The position numbers were made by a program, and so were the translations under genes. This document shows positions 51,326-62,160 of a stretch of 64,000 nucleotides of DNA, piece by piece; position 1 is the stretch's first letter; the number at the start of each line of letters is the position of its first letter. The stretch comes from Diphasiastrum complanatum (taxonomy: Eukaryota > Streptophyta > Lycopodiopsida > Lycopodiales > Lycopodiaceae), in contig MU832131.1 of NCBI GenBank assembly GCA_029204225.1, forward strand, positions 21,694 to 85,693, in the 5' to 3' direction. The notes beneath the pieces are model-generated. The model saw only the letters and a program-made list of their open reading frames with translations. It searched no databases and was not told the origin of the DNA.

Positions 51326-51664
51326 GAAGACGTGACATCATGCCAAAACCAATCATCAAGCAAGTCGAGTTAGGGGACCATAGCTCAAGAAGCGTTGCAT
51401 TTTTACTCGCAAATTTCAATAGGCGAAAAAATGCGAAAACCCGACAAAGTCATCTACTTCACTTCGGGTCATTTTGGGCACTTAAAGAAATGTGACATGT
51501 TTTCGAGAAAATGCGACATTCTGCAAATTTACACGAGATTTCACGTATAGACTAGACTGTCTATGTCTTCATGCTCCAATAATAATTGACCTAATCGATC
51601 AGTTAAGACAACTGTTAACAATCTTGTAATTGTAAAGTTAGAATAGCACAAGATCATCCAGCAG

Positions 51665-51667
<3 letters not shown>

Positions 51668-51703
<36 letters not shown>
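51668..51703. repeat. (TG)n microsatellite, 36 bp
   Basis: Perfect TG run; (TG)18. The homologous position near 60590 has only TATATATGTG. Confidence 0.97.
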
Positions 51704-51705
<2 letters not shown>

Positions 51706-52020
51706 CGGATGATGAATGTAGTAGTAGTTGTTGATACTTGAGATTGATACTAAGTCTACATGACAGAGATCAAATGACCAAAACATGTTTTTCATAGTAT
51801 CTGACTCCTCAGAGTTAGAGAATATAGAGAGAGAGTAAATATTCAGAACTATAGCAATTGATTTGTTTCTGTAAGTAGGATCATGCACTTATCAGCGCAA
51901 TTGTTTTGTGATCTGATAGTTGTTATTACAACATTGAATATACAGATTTGCTATTGTCCTATCTCCTTGCATTCTTGTTGAATGTTAATTAACTCTCACT
52001 TTTCTTTCACAAGGTATCAT

Positions 52021-52737
52021 AAATGAAGACAAGAAGATGAAGGCGGAGCAACCAAATTCAACACAACAACAACAACAACAACAACAACACAACATACAAT
52101 AACAACCTGCCAAGACCAAACTCTTTTGCAGATACTGCAAGAGAGCTAATCACGACATCAAGGATTGTCGGATCCTCAAGCACAATGAAGCGAGGAAGAA
52201 GATGCAACAACACCAAGAAGGACGTTCTGACTCTGTCAAAAATTCCCAAGAAGATGAAAAGGCGCTGATGGTACAAGATCAACCAAGCAAAGATGCCTAC
52301 AAATGGTATCTTGATTCAGGTGCTTCACAGCACATGACACCATGTAAGAACCTATTCTCAACTCTCACGACAACCGAATCAAAGTACATTTTCTTCGGAG
52401 ACTCAAGCTCACAGAAGGTCGAAGGCCAAGGCTCCATTCGGTTACAATTCTTAGATGTTAGCATCAGTAGATAGTTAGATGGTGTACTTTACGTATCCAA
52501 ATTAGCAAAGAATTTATTGTCTATTAGCAAGATCACTGATCAAGGCTACATAGCTTTGTTTATTAGCTAGTCAATGTACTAATATTGATGGAAATTCTAA
52601 TGAAATCCTCTCTACACACATAGAAGAAAATTTATATATCTTGAGTCACGATTATGCACTTTTTGTGAGTAAATCTGATGCTCATGCTTGGCATCAAAGA
52701 TTAGGTCACTTAAACATGAGGTCTATCAATTAGAAAT
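52021..52737 (+). pseudogene. Copia zinc knuckle, protease and pre-integrase fragment
   Basis: 52115-52170 encodes LFCRYCKRANHDIKDCRILK, a CX2CX4HX4C knuckle. 52202-52474 encodes WYLDSGASQHMT (protease active site) and FFGDSSSQKVEGQGSI. 52670-52735 carries AWHQRLGHLNMRS, the integrase zinc-binding start. The upstream ACAACA run (52060-52090) encodes glutamine/asparagine-rich linker. The copy stops at about 52737 where the non-autonomous element begins; it is sister to the minus-strand copy at 12.1-13.1 kb. Confidence 0.85.
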
Positions 52738-52760
52738 AGTACGCTCAATTGTGATTGTGC

Positions 52761-53153
52761 TGTTAGTATAGTTTACAGTTGTTAAGTATTGTTTCAGTTT
52801 GGTAGGCTTTAGTTAAAAAGCCAGCCCGGGGGCTTGTCCCGAGCCGATAATGGGTGTTTACATGTATATAGGCTAAAATGCCACATAGAGGCCAACAGTG
52901 AAATTTCATGCATTTATTAGGCTTATGCCACGTGGAATCCCCATGCTAAAGGGGACCTTTGCTTGCATATGTATCATTCTCTTTGTAATAAAGATGTTTT
53001 CGCTTTGTGAGCTCTTTTGCTTTATGTGAGCTCCTCCACCACTATGTTACTTGTGGATGTTGTTTATGGTTTCAATGGTTGGCAATCAGTCAGTGATTGC
53101 ATCTCTAATTTGCACTCTCCACTAGATCATAATTTCAGCATAGAATGTTAACT
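52761..53153 (+). repeat. 5' LTR of non-autonomous element
   Basis: 52835-53153 pairs with 56632-56950. The end reads AATGTTAACT rather than a CA terminus in both copies. The portion 52761-52834 has no counterpart in the right LTR. Confidence 0.8.
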
Positions 53154-53166
53154 TGGTATCAAAGCC
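53154..53166 (+). promoter_or_regulatory. Primer-binding site of non-autonomous element
   Basis: TGGTATCAAAGCC, one base different from the initiator-Met-tRNA complement TGGTATCAGAGCC. Confidence 0.85.
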
Positions 53167-56100
53167 TTTAGGCTGTGGAGGAATGTGCGCGATCGTAGCT
53201 CTTGGAAGAGTAGTTCCATTGACGGTAGCATCAGAATCGAGCAACGGTAAGGACGTTGTACGAGGTACAAGATGGTCCAAGGTGATCGCAAAGCCCTGTG
53301 ATTTAGTGCATATGGAATCAATTCGTAGAGTCAAAGTAAAACTAATTTCATAGCAGGGAGGTTGTGGGACAGCCGAAGGAAAAGTGCTCGTAAAGGAATC
53401 AATTCTCAGCAAATTGAATGAGCAGTTTGTTGCTGGAGGGAGCTAATAGAGGTTGCTGAACAATCAGGGTGGTTACAACAATTTGATCCTTAGTGTTTGG
53501 TCAAACAACAAATTCAAAATTGCATGGAAAGTGGCTGGTTTTGACAGGTGGGGTTTAGAGAGGGAAAAGCTCGGATCTTTCTCACGGAGAGCAGAATTAG
53601 GTGCTATAAATTTGTAGCACAGGTCGCCCAGATACTTGCAAGAGGCCAAGCTCAGCCATGACAGGGTGAAGGCACAGTTTCCAGATCTCTGTGGCCGTCA
53701 CATTCTATGAGTCAGGGTTTCAGGAGGAAAAACTTTGAATATCTCCATATATATAAGCTTATTTGGATCTGAAACGAGCTCCAGGGAGTCGCCCTAGGAC
53801 AATTATGGATCTGGCAAAGGGCCGTGGATGGCCGTGGATCCAAAAAGGAATGATTTCCAAAAATCCAGATCTGCCATAGCTTTTGCAAGAAAGGTTCTTG
53901 CTTGAGGGAAGGAGGAAGAACATCCAAAGAGGAGAGGGCCGCGACAGACAGGTCGCACGCGTCCAATTAGATTGGGTGAGTAGCGGCTGCAGGGCCAATG
54001 TGTATGGAGGACTCCGGATCAGCGCGCATTAAAGATCATAGCCATCGGATCATGAAAAGACCAGATTCATGGTGGAGATCGCACTAGTGGAGAAGAATGT
54101 GGACCATCGGATCCAGGAGAGTCATGGGATTCATTTGAAGTGGACCCATGAAGTTTTGAACGGAAAAAATTGGCTTATTTTCATTAGAAATTTTCAAACT
54201 AATGTGCTTGAAGGGGCCCGACTGGTTAACTTCATTTTGAAGGCCGGGATTTCTTCAGAAAGAAGAAATAGTTCATTTTTGAACTAGTTTTTCAAGGCCA
54301 CTTTGGAGGTGGCTAACTTTGGCTAGAGGAGGGCTTTTGGGGACAAATAAAGGCCATTTTGGAGCCTGTAAAAGCTTGCACAGAGCTGACGGACAGAGCG
54401 ATGACATTGTCAGGGGAGAAATGTATTTTGATGCATTCTTGACACCATTCTATGGAGCGGGAGATGAGTGACCCAATGAGGTACGATTTTTGCTATTTGG
54501 TGACTTGTGTGCTAAATTAAGCCCAATGCTGTGCTGTAAATCTGCGGGGCAGGTTAGGCAAGCTAGGAAAAAGGCATGTGCCTACAGCCAAAAAGCTCTA
54601 AAGCAGTTCTCAAGCAGTTTTGAGGAGCCTAAGCACAGTGTATTGTAAGGGAGAGTGGAAAGGGCGAAATTGCATTGGAGAAAGCTAGTAAATGTGATCA
54701 AGTTGCAATGAGGCATCGTGGAACTCTTGATTGGCAAGAATTGAGAGAGGGCAACCAATCACAGATGAGATCCGAGCATTTGCCGGATTATGCTAGTGAA
54801 TATGGTGGAATGGCATGGGGCTTCTAGTTCAACTTTTTGGAAGTTAGAACCTACCAAGGTCATGGACACTTGGAGCGGCATCTTAAGGTGAGAATCGACA
54901 ATGGTATAGTCAGATTTGGTGGTTGTGGCTGCTTCACATGCTTTTGCAAGGGAGAAACATCACAATTGGGGAGACATTTATACTAGCTTGTTATTGGCGA
55001 CAATGCAATGATGACGGTCACAAGGTGAAGAATGTCAATGGTAAGGTCAGCTAGATGAGCCAAAGAGAAAAGTAAGGAAGCAAATCTAGTAGCTTGACTA
55101 CAGTTCATGAAGGGGCAAAGATGCAGAGAGGGTAGTCTTTATGATCTACTGGCGACATATTGTTGCAGTGGCATGGACTTGATGGTGTGCATGAGATGTG
55201 TGCATGGTCAGCAATGCAGCAAGGGTCAATATTTGGATTGACATTGATGGAGTGTTATCTACCATTAGGAGCATTGGTAAGCCATCTCTTTGAGGCTTTT
55301 ATGCATTGGCTGTATTTGCGGGTATGTAGGCTTGGCATTGGATGCTTGAACCTGGATGGTTTGTGGTCTTTTGGAGTGAGTTCAAGGAAGCTTAGTCGAA
55401 GTCATGTGAAGCCATTTTATCTCAGTAAGATCAAGGTTGATGAGACATAACTCTCAGGATCTATGAGAGCAGATTCATAGATCATGTTACAGGATGTAAT
55501 AGGAAGCAGCAAGCAAGATACATGTGGTGCTATGGAACTTAGTAATCCATGATCAGAAAGCCTTGATGGTGATTTGGATGCTATGGTAAAAGAGACCACT
55601 TGACTTATAGGTCAAAGCTTTCTAGCTTGTTTTTTTGTGAAGAGTCCAAGTTGATATATGATCCATATTCTTTGTGAATGCTTGTCAAAGCGTATAACCT
55701 ACAGGAGAAAGCTCATGAGATGTAGGAATTCATTAGAGTATTTGGAAGACATGTATGCTTGGTGCATGAAGGATGAATGGTAGCTTGGCAAGGCAATGCA
55801 AAGTGGAATGGAAGGTTTTGGATGGGACACTTGGACATGGATGTATCTCTGGGAGGTACATGGTGCATTCGAGAACATCTTAGGGCTGATGCGTGGAGCT
55901 TTGGATGCATGGGTGTTGTAGCAGTGGATCTACCTATGGCAAAGGTGTATGATACAGGAGGATATCTTCTTCAGCAAGCAGTGATCATCAGTTGATATGT
56001 TTATCATTTGTGTTGGTTGCATTAATGTGATTGCTTTCATGTGACTTTGTCATGAGAGTCTTTTGTGACTAGATGTAGATATGAGTTGGAGTTTGATTGG

Positions 56101-56631
56101 TTATGCATTTGCTACTGAAAAGAAAAACAAAGTACTCATTTGATGCTCTGTGACTTGTTGACATGTCTACTAGCTGATTTTTTGATGAGGGTATAATCTT
56201 AGTGGCAGTAAGACTTCCTCAGGCTGAGCCATAGTCGCTCATTGTTATTAGCGTTATGAGCTTGTCTTGTAAGCGTATGATAGGATGTCAACCTAGTAAG
56301 ATGGAGAATGATAATCTTATGGTGGCAGTGAGGTTTCCTCGGTGTGAGTCTTGTGTCTCACGCGTGGTTCGCTTGTGTTTCAAGTTGGATGGTGAACAAG
56401 TCAAGTGTGGCAGACTCTTGTTGAGAGCATGATGTTTGGTTGGTAGTTTGTAAGTCAAGTGTTTTGACTGTGTACTTGAGTGTGAGTCGAGTACAAGTAG
56501 CAGGCAAAATGCATATGATCTATACAGACACTCCAGGTTATGGCTACAAATTTTTATTCTGATACACTTATCACATTTGAGCTTAGATTTGATTTGATCT
56601 ATTTATGAAAGCAATGTGATACTGTAATAAG
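53167..56631 (+). other. Non-coding interior of non-autonomous element
   Basis: Frames do not exceed about 96 codons and none has a known motif. Parts are G-rich and purine-rich on the plus strand (54.3-55.6 kb). Conservation with 6640-8010 on the other strand covers at least 55.04-56.42 kb. Confidence 0.8.
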
Positions 56632-56950
56632 TGTACAGGGCCGATAACGGGAGTTTACATGTATATAGGTTAAAATGCCACATAGAGGCCAACAGTGAAA
56701 TTTCATGCATTTATTAGGCTTATGCCACATGGCGTCCCCATGCTAAAGGGGACCTTTGCTTGTATATGTATCATTCTCTTTGTAATAAAGATGTTTTTCC
56801 TTTGTGAGCTCTTTTGCTTTATGTGAGCTCCTCCATCACTCTGTTACTTGTGGATGTTGTTTATGGTTTTGATGGTTGGCAATCAGTCAGTGATTGCATC
56901 TCTAATCTGCACTCTCCACTAGATCAGAATTTTCGCATAGAATGTTAACT
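56632..56950 (+). repeat. 3' LTR of non-autonomous element
   Basis: Matches 52835-53153 with scattered substitutions. No clear polypurine tract precedes it, consistent with a truncated left end. Confidence 0.85.
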
Positions 56951-57236
56951 CTATCTTGTACATGCATCACAATAGTATGGTCAAGTACATGAAGATTAAT
57001 TTTGACTCCACAGCAAATCAGATTGTCTGTGAAATGTACTTACTAGGGAAAGAAACTAGAACAGTTTGTTCCAACAACTCCATTTACCATCGATAGGCCC
57101 AGACCTACAACTGTTCAACCACAAGCTGAAGCTATCTCAGTCATTCACCCAAGAAAAACATCTGCTCAGGCACCTGCAGTTCGAATATCTACACGACAAC
57201 GACACAACCTGATCGTTTAGTCTCTCAAGCGTTCAT
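56951..57236 (+). other. Copia linker remnant right of the nested element
   Basis: No clear domain. The end (AGCGTTCATCAGTCATGATGAACTTGTC) matches the pre-RT linker at about 11300-11335 on the minus strand, so Copia sequence has resumed. Most of integrase is missing. Confidence 0.6.
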
Positions 57237-58741
57237 CAGTCATGATGAACTTGTCACTATTGCAAAAGCTTTGTCAATGTCAAATGCAGATGAATGAAAA
57301 GCTGCCGTGGATGATGAATATGATTTCTTAATAAAGAACAAGACCTGGAGTCTTGTTAATCCTCCTACTGGTATAAAACCAGTTGATTCTAAGTGGATCT
57401 TCAAGCTAAAGCTTAAGCCCAATGGGTCAGTATCCAAATGGAAAGCTCGATTGGTGGTTAAAGGATTTGAGCAAGTTTATGGAGTAGATTACACTGACAC
57501 CTTCAGTCTTGTGTTAAAACATCAATCTATTCGCACATTGCTAGCTATAGCTGCTGACAGAGGATCTGGACATTCACCAGATGACGTCCAGATAGCATTC
57601 TTTCATGGATACATACAAGAAGAAATATTCATATCAACCAAAAGGTTACATCCTTCAAGGCCAAGAGCATTTGGTATGTAAATTGCATAAGGCACTATAT
57701 GGCCTCAAGCAAGCTCCTAGGGTCTGGTATAAAAGAATTATTCACTTCTTGTTGCAGCATAATTCTAGTTCTTGCTCCGCAGACTCAAATGTATATCTCA
57801 AATGTAAAGGGTCAAGCTATGTTATAATAGCATTATATGTTGTTGATTGTTTAATTATCAGCAATTCAAATTAGTTATTGCATGAAACAAAAACTATGCT
57901 TTCATCAGAATTTGAGATGACTGATTTAGGCCCAATCCATTGCCTACTCGGTATGGAGATTACCAGAGATCACGCAAGCAGAAGGATCACTATAAGCAAG
58001 AGTCATATCTGATCAATGTACTTCGCAAATATGGCATGGAGGACTGTAAGCCGATAGACACACCCATGGATCCAGAATCCAAACTGTCTAAAGACATGTG
58101 TCCAGGAACTCATGCAGAACAGCAGGAAATGTGCAGATACCCTTATCAGTCCGTCATAGGATCCATAATGTATTCTATGATCTGCACACGACCTGATCTA
58201 GCATATGCGGTAAGTACATTGTCTCAATACATGTCCAATCTAGGCTTACAACATTGGAAGGCTCTACGAAGAGTACTGAAGTACATTCAAGCTATGAAGC
58301 ACCTTGAGCTATAATGGTAATACAGAAGCTGCACTTTCTTTAGTCACTTATTTAGATTCAGATTGGGCAAGAGACGTGGATACTAGAAAGTCCACATCAG
58401 GTTATATTTGTTTCCTTGTAGGAGGACCCATTTCATGGAACAGCAGAAAGCATAGATGCATTTCATTGTCCTCTACATAATCCGAATACGTTGCAGCTAC
58501 ATCAGTAGTGAAGGAGATAATTTGGCTTAGAAGGTTGCTACAGGATCTGCAATGTCCACAGATCAGTCCAACAATACTCCAGTGCGACAATCAGAGCTAC
58601 ATAGCTCTATCTCTGAACCCACGTACTCATACTAGAACTAAACACATAGAAGTTCAGTTTTATTTTATTAGAGAGAAAGTTCAGAATAAAGATGTTGTAC
58701 TAAGTTACAGTCATACAGACAACATGTTGGCTATATTTTGA
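57237..58741 (+). pseudogene. Copia reverse transcriptase-RNase H remnant
   Basis: 57307-57681 has VDSKWIFKLKLKPNGSVSKW and VVKGFEQVYGVDYTDTF. 57605-57874 has LHKALYGLKQAPRVWYKR and then YVVDC where YVDD is expected, so the catalytic aspartate pair is damaged. 57940-58314 has KPIDTPMDPESKLSKDM and IGSIMYSMICTRPDLAYAVS. RNase H follows in broken frames: SDWARDVDTRKSTSGY, a stop in the SSTEAEY block, and REKVQNKDVVLSY. Sister of 10.4-11.36 kb. Confidence 0.9.
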
Positions 58742-58801
58742 CAAAGCCATTAGTAGATATGATAAATCTCAATTTTAATTTAGATTTGTAGTACTAAGCT
58801 T

Positions 58802-58810
58802 AAGGGGGAG
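58802..58810 (+). promoter_or_regulatory. Polypurine tract
   Basis: AAGGGGGAG precedes TGTTGGAGTTTAATC, the LTR start. Confidence 0.85.
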
Positions 58811-59618
58811 TGTTGGAGTTTAATCTTACTCCTACTTATCCTAATTGCCCTCCTTTTCTTCTATGTAAATAACTCTCTTAAAGAAGTCACTAAAGTCATC
58901 GACATCGAAGTGACTGACGAAGTGCTTCTGCAAGCATACCCAAAGTCGAAGTCACCGAAGTCATCGACATCAAAGTGACCAACAAAGGACTCATGCAACC
59001 ATTGCCCGAAGTCGAAGTCATCGACACCGAAGTCATCGACGAGTGTTGAAGATGGGCAAGTCAAGTTAAGTTAGCGGGCAAGATGGGCAAGTCAAGTTAG
59101 CGGTGAAGAAACTATTAGTTTCTATCTTTCAAAGCCTTAGCATTTTTCCTTTGTTGTTTTTAGCAACTGTGCATTTTGAACTATGTTTCACATAGTCTAC
59201 ATTTTTGAACTGTTTTGTTGCACACTTTGCATTTTCTTTTTCATGAGATAAATTCAGCCCTAGGCCTAAAACACTTAGAAAATAACTCTGGCAACTTTTC
59301 CTAACATTGTCGCATTTTTCGCATTTTTGCGAAAAAGGAGACACTGTTTTTAAAATGCCTTGGAAAAATTTTCTGGCCAAACTTCGCATTTTTTGCCCTT
59401 CGGGAGAAAGGCGACACTCTCTCTAAATGCCTTAGAAATGTTTTTCAGGCCTACCTTTGGGTTTTTCACCTTTTTCGGAAAAAAGTGAAGGTGCCCTTGA
59501 AAAAGCGAAAGTGCCCTTGAAAAAACGAAGCTGTCCTTAAAAAGACGACATTGCCCTTAAAGTCTTAAAAGGGTCTTTAAGCAAAAGGCAAAGGCCTACA
59601 GCGTGAAGGCGTTGTCCA

Positions 59619-59990
59619 ATGCCGACATCTACAGAGGGAGCGGACCCTGAGCACTCGAAACAAGATGCTCAAATTCCAGATGGACAGAGTGATTGTTCAG
59701 ATGATGAGCAGCAAGGCGCACATCCTGTACCCAGGACACCTACTACTCACCACAATTTAGTAGTCAACAAAGGCAAGGCCATCGATCTGACTGCGAACTC
59801 TCCAAGAAGATCCATGAGAGAAAGAAGAGCACCTATCAGATTTGTACCTGATAGGTCAGTCTCTATATCAGAGGAGTTCTACGGATTTGGAGGAGAACCT
59901 CAAACATATGAGAAAGCTATCAGCTGTCTAGATAAGGACAAGTGGATTAAAGCGATGGAAAATGAATTATCTACTGTGTATAATTCATAG
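59619..59990 (+). pseudogene. Copia integrase-RT linker fragment
   Basis: The 123-codon frame has RRSMRERRAPIRFVP and, at its end, EPQTYEKAISCLDKDKWIKA with MENEL, the standard entry to Copia RT (EP.TYEEA....D...W..AM..E). RT proper is absent: the frame runs into a palindromic AT-rich sequence. The first Met lies in linker, not at a true start. Confidence 0.78.
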
Positions 59991-59996
59991 ATAATT

Positions 59997-60037
59997 ATCT
60001 ATTGTAGATAATTATCTATGAATTATCTACAATAGAT
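59997..60037. repeat. Perfect 17-bp inverted repeat with 7-nt loop
   Basis: Arms 59997-60013 and 60021-60037 are exact reverse complements; the loop is ATCTATG. A further palindrome ATAGATAATTATCTAT overlaps its left side, and GAATTATCTAC appears three times in 90 bp. Confidence 0.93.
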
Positions 60038-60149
60038 CTGCAGTAGTGATCTGGGGCTTGGAAAAGAATTAGACCGCAGTCAGTAGCAGTAGCTACTCCT
60101 ACAAGTCAGCTCTATCTGGCCTTCGTTAGCGTTTTGTATCGTTTCATTT

Positions 60150-60252
60150 TTTGATTTGGTTTCGTTTCGTTTCGTTTTGACCTGTTTCTCCCTCCCATCA
60201 GTGGAGCAGAGCTCGTTTCGTTTCGATTCGATTCGATTCGATTCGTTTCATT
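60150..60252. repeat. TTCGT/ATTCG pentanucleotide repeat
   Basis: TTTCGTTTCGTTTCGTTTTG near 60160 and TCGTTTCGTTTCGATTCGATTCGATTCG near 60210, with a 40-bp spacer. Confidence 0.85.
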
Positions 60253-60691
60253 TCTCTTCACGATCCTTCCGCATCAAGCGGACTGTAGCTCGACAAGCGT
60301 GAACTTTTTATTGCAACAATTTGTGTTTTTATTCACAAATTCCAACAGGCGAAAAAATGTGAAAACCCCAACAAAGTCGTCTACTTCACTTCGAGTCATT
60401 TTGGGCACCTAAAAAAATGCCACATTTTTCCAGAAAAATTTGACACTCTACAGGTTTACACGGGATTTCACGTACAGACTGTGTACATCTTCACGCTCTA
60501 ATAATAACTGACCTAATTGATCATTAAACAACTGTTAATGATCTTGTAATTGTAAAGTTAGAATAACACAAGATCATCTAGCAAATGTATATATGTGAAT
60601 GAGCGGATGATGAAAGTAGTAGTCGTAGTTGATACTTGAGATTGATACTAAGTTTATACGACAGAGATCAAAGAACCAAAACAGGTTTTCA

Positions 60692-60905
60692 TGGTATCTG
60701 ACTTCTCGGAGTTAGAGAATTCAGAACTATAACAACTGATTTGTTTCTGTAAGTAGGATCACAAGCTTATTAGCGCAATTGTTTTGTGATTTGATAACTA
60801 TTATTACAACATTGAATATACAGATTCGCTATTGTTCTATCTCATTGCATTCTTGTTTAATGTTAATTAACTCTCACTTTTCTTCCGCAAAGTATCATAA
60901 ACGAA
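60692..60905 (+). other. Second primer site and leader of the AAGTCATCGAC Copia family
   Basis: TGGTATCTGAC at 60692-60702, then sequence matching 51806-52030 (GAGTTAGAGAAT, GCGCAATTGTTTTGTGAT, TTAATTAACTCTCAC). Coding sequence of the family does not follow; Gypsy RT does. Confidence 0.8.
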
Positions 60906-61069
60906 GAAATTGCATGGCTGTCTCGGACACCTTATCATTTTTGCAATCCCTCTCTATGGTTGTCTACAATACCTACACTGATACACTAAGAGAGTTCATC
61001 ATTGAGTGATTCGATCAGAGCTTCTCCTCTGATCATTATGTCCACCATGACTTTTCCAGCAGTTACGTC

Positions 61070-62160
61070 TTTCTGGATTGACTAATGCCCCAACAACATG
61101 TATGATGTTGATGAACAATGTATTCAGACCGTTTATGGATGACGTTTTGGTTTACAGTTGTGGTTACGTATTGCATGTAACTCACCTTAGAACTGTTTTG
61201 TTAACCCTAAGGGATAAATTTTGTTTGCTAACGATAACAAGAGATAGTGTATTTGAGTTTTATCGTGTCAGCTGAAGGCATAAAATCAAGTCCAAGAAAA
61301 GTTGTTGTTCTCTTTTTGTGGCCTGTATCCACAGACTTGACGGTACTGAGAGGCTCTTTTGGATTGCTTGGGTTGTATTGCAAAGGTGTGTGGGTTATTC
61401 ACACATGGCTACACCTTTGACTGTATGCTATAGAGTAATAAGTGGACGAAAGTTCAGTAGTTAAATTTTGATGTTCTGAAATAAGCTATTAATGATTTTG
61501 TCACGTTGAAGATTGTAGGCCCTCATAAACTATTTGTCATAGAAACGGATGCGAGTGATGTCGCCGTTGGAAGACAATTCTGATGCAAGAGGGTAGGCCA
61601 ATGGCCTTTGAGAGCAAGAAGCTCAACCCTGCTCAGAAAGTTGTATGCCATTTTCCATACTTTGAAAATATGGAGGCATTATTTGTGTGGTGCGGGTTTG
61701 TATACACTGACCATAACATTTTGATGTAATTCTGCAATTAGATAGGTGGGTTGGATTGATGCAAGAATTTCGATACATGAAGGGTGCTAAAAATCATGTG
61801 GCTGATGCATTATCTCGTATATTGTGTCAGATGTCTTTTTGTGTTCATAGAGAATGACCTAATTGTCGAGATCAGATAGATTCAACAAGAGGATCTTCAT
61901 TGTTTATTATAAGGAAGTTGTGAGAGAGGTAAATCTTGGCCAAGTAGACTCTCAAAAGGAGAGCTATGATCTCTTTGCTCAAACTTGCCTAAAGTATACC
62001 TTGGCAGATGATATATTTAAAGGAAATGGAAAACTCCCCATTCCAGTTAGTAAAGGGCTGTGTAGGGATATTTTGCATTTATGTCATGATAGTACTAGTG
62101 CTAGTCATCCTGGTGTGGATTGAACCTATGAGATGATCCTATGTAACTTTTGGTGGCCCA
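61070..62160 (+). pseudogene. Ty3/gypsy RT, RNase H and integrase zinc-finger remnant
   Basis: [20 protein letters not shown] then directly DDVLVYS: several residues that normally separate these blocks, with the YLDD catalytic motif, are missing, an in-frame deletion. 61540-61560 has ETDASDVAVG (RNase H start); 61780-61815 has KGAKNHVADALSR (RNase H end). 61863-62123 gives KLPIPVSKGLCRDILHLCHD and ASHPGVD, the H2C2 finger of integrase. Many stops. Confidence 0.88.

Larger units (their letters stand above)
51138..51794 (+). repeat. 5' LTR of Copia element with AAGTCATCGAC repeats (657 bp)
   Basis: Starts TGTTGGAGTTTAATC, as does 58811. Ends TTTTTCA before a mutated primer site (TAGTATCTGAC). 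It contains a short-unit repeat array at 51213-51325 and a (TG)18 run at 51668-51703 that is not expanded in the homologous copy at 60.59 kb. Confidence 0.88.
52761..56950 (+). mobile_element. Non-autonomous LTR element (LARD-like) nested in Copia
   Basis: Direct repeats 52835-53153 and 56632-56950 (319 bp, no net indel, a few percent divergence) flank about 3.5 kb without any gag, protease, RT or integrase signal. A primer site (TGGTATCAAAGCC, 53154-53166) follows the left LTR. Each LTR has TATATAGG and AATAAAGATG, plausible TATA and poly(A) signals. The left LTR probably starts at TGTTAGTATAG, 52761, with the right one short by about 75 bp. Copia protease/integrase sequence lies on the left and Copia RT on the right. 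The interior is conserved with inverted 6640-8010, so this is a family. Confidence 0.85.
58811..60691 (+). repeat. 3' LTR of Copia element, interrupted by about 1.2 kb
   Basis: 58811-59052 matches the start of the LTR at 51138, and about 60280-60691 matches its end. 59053-60279 is foreign or rearranged and holds another Copia fragment. After 60691 a primer site (TGGTATCTGAC) and about 200 bp of leader matching 51795-52020 follow, so an LTR-leader junction lies at the right end instead of flanking genomic DNA. Confidence 0.8.

Noticed and set aside
51178..51419. Minus-strand frame with repeated VDDFDFGDFDF, resembling an acidic repeat protein (again at 58861-59064)
   Set aside because: It is the AAGTCATCGAC minisatellite of a Copia LTR read backwards; unit number differs between copies.
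53122..55995. Short frames inside the non-autonomous element as host genes
   Set aside because: They are not kept in the related sequence at 6640-8010 and have no domains.
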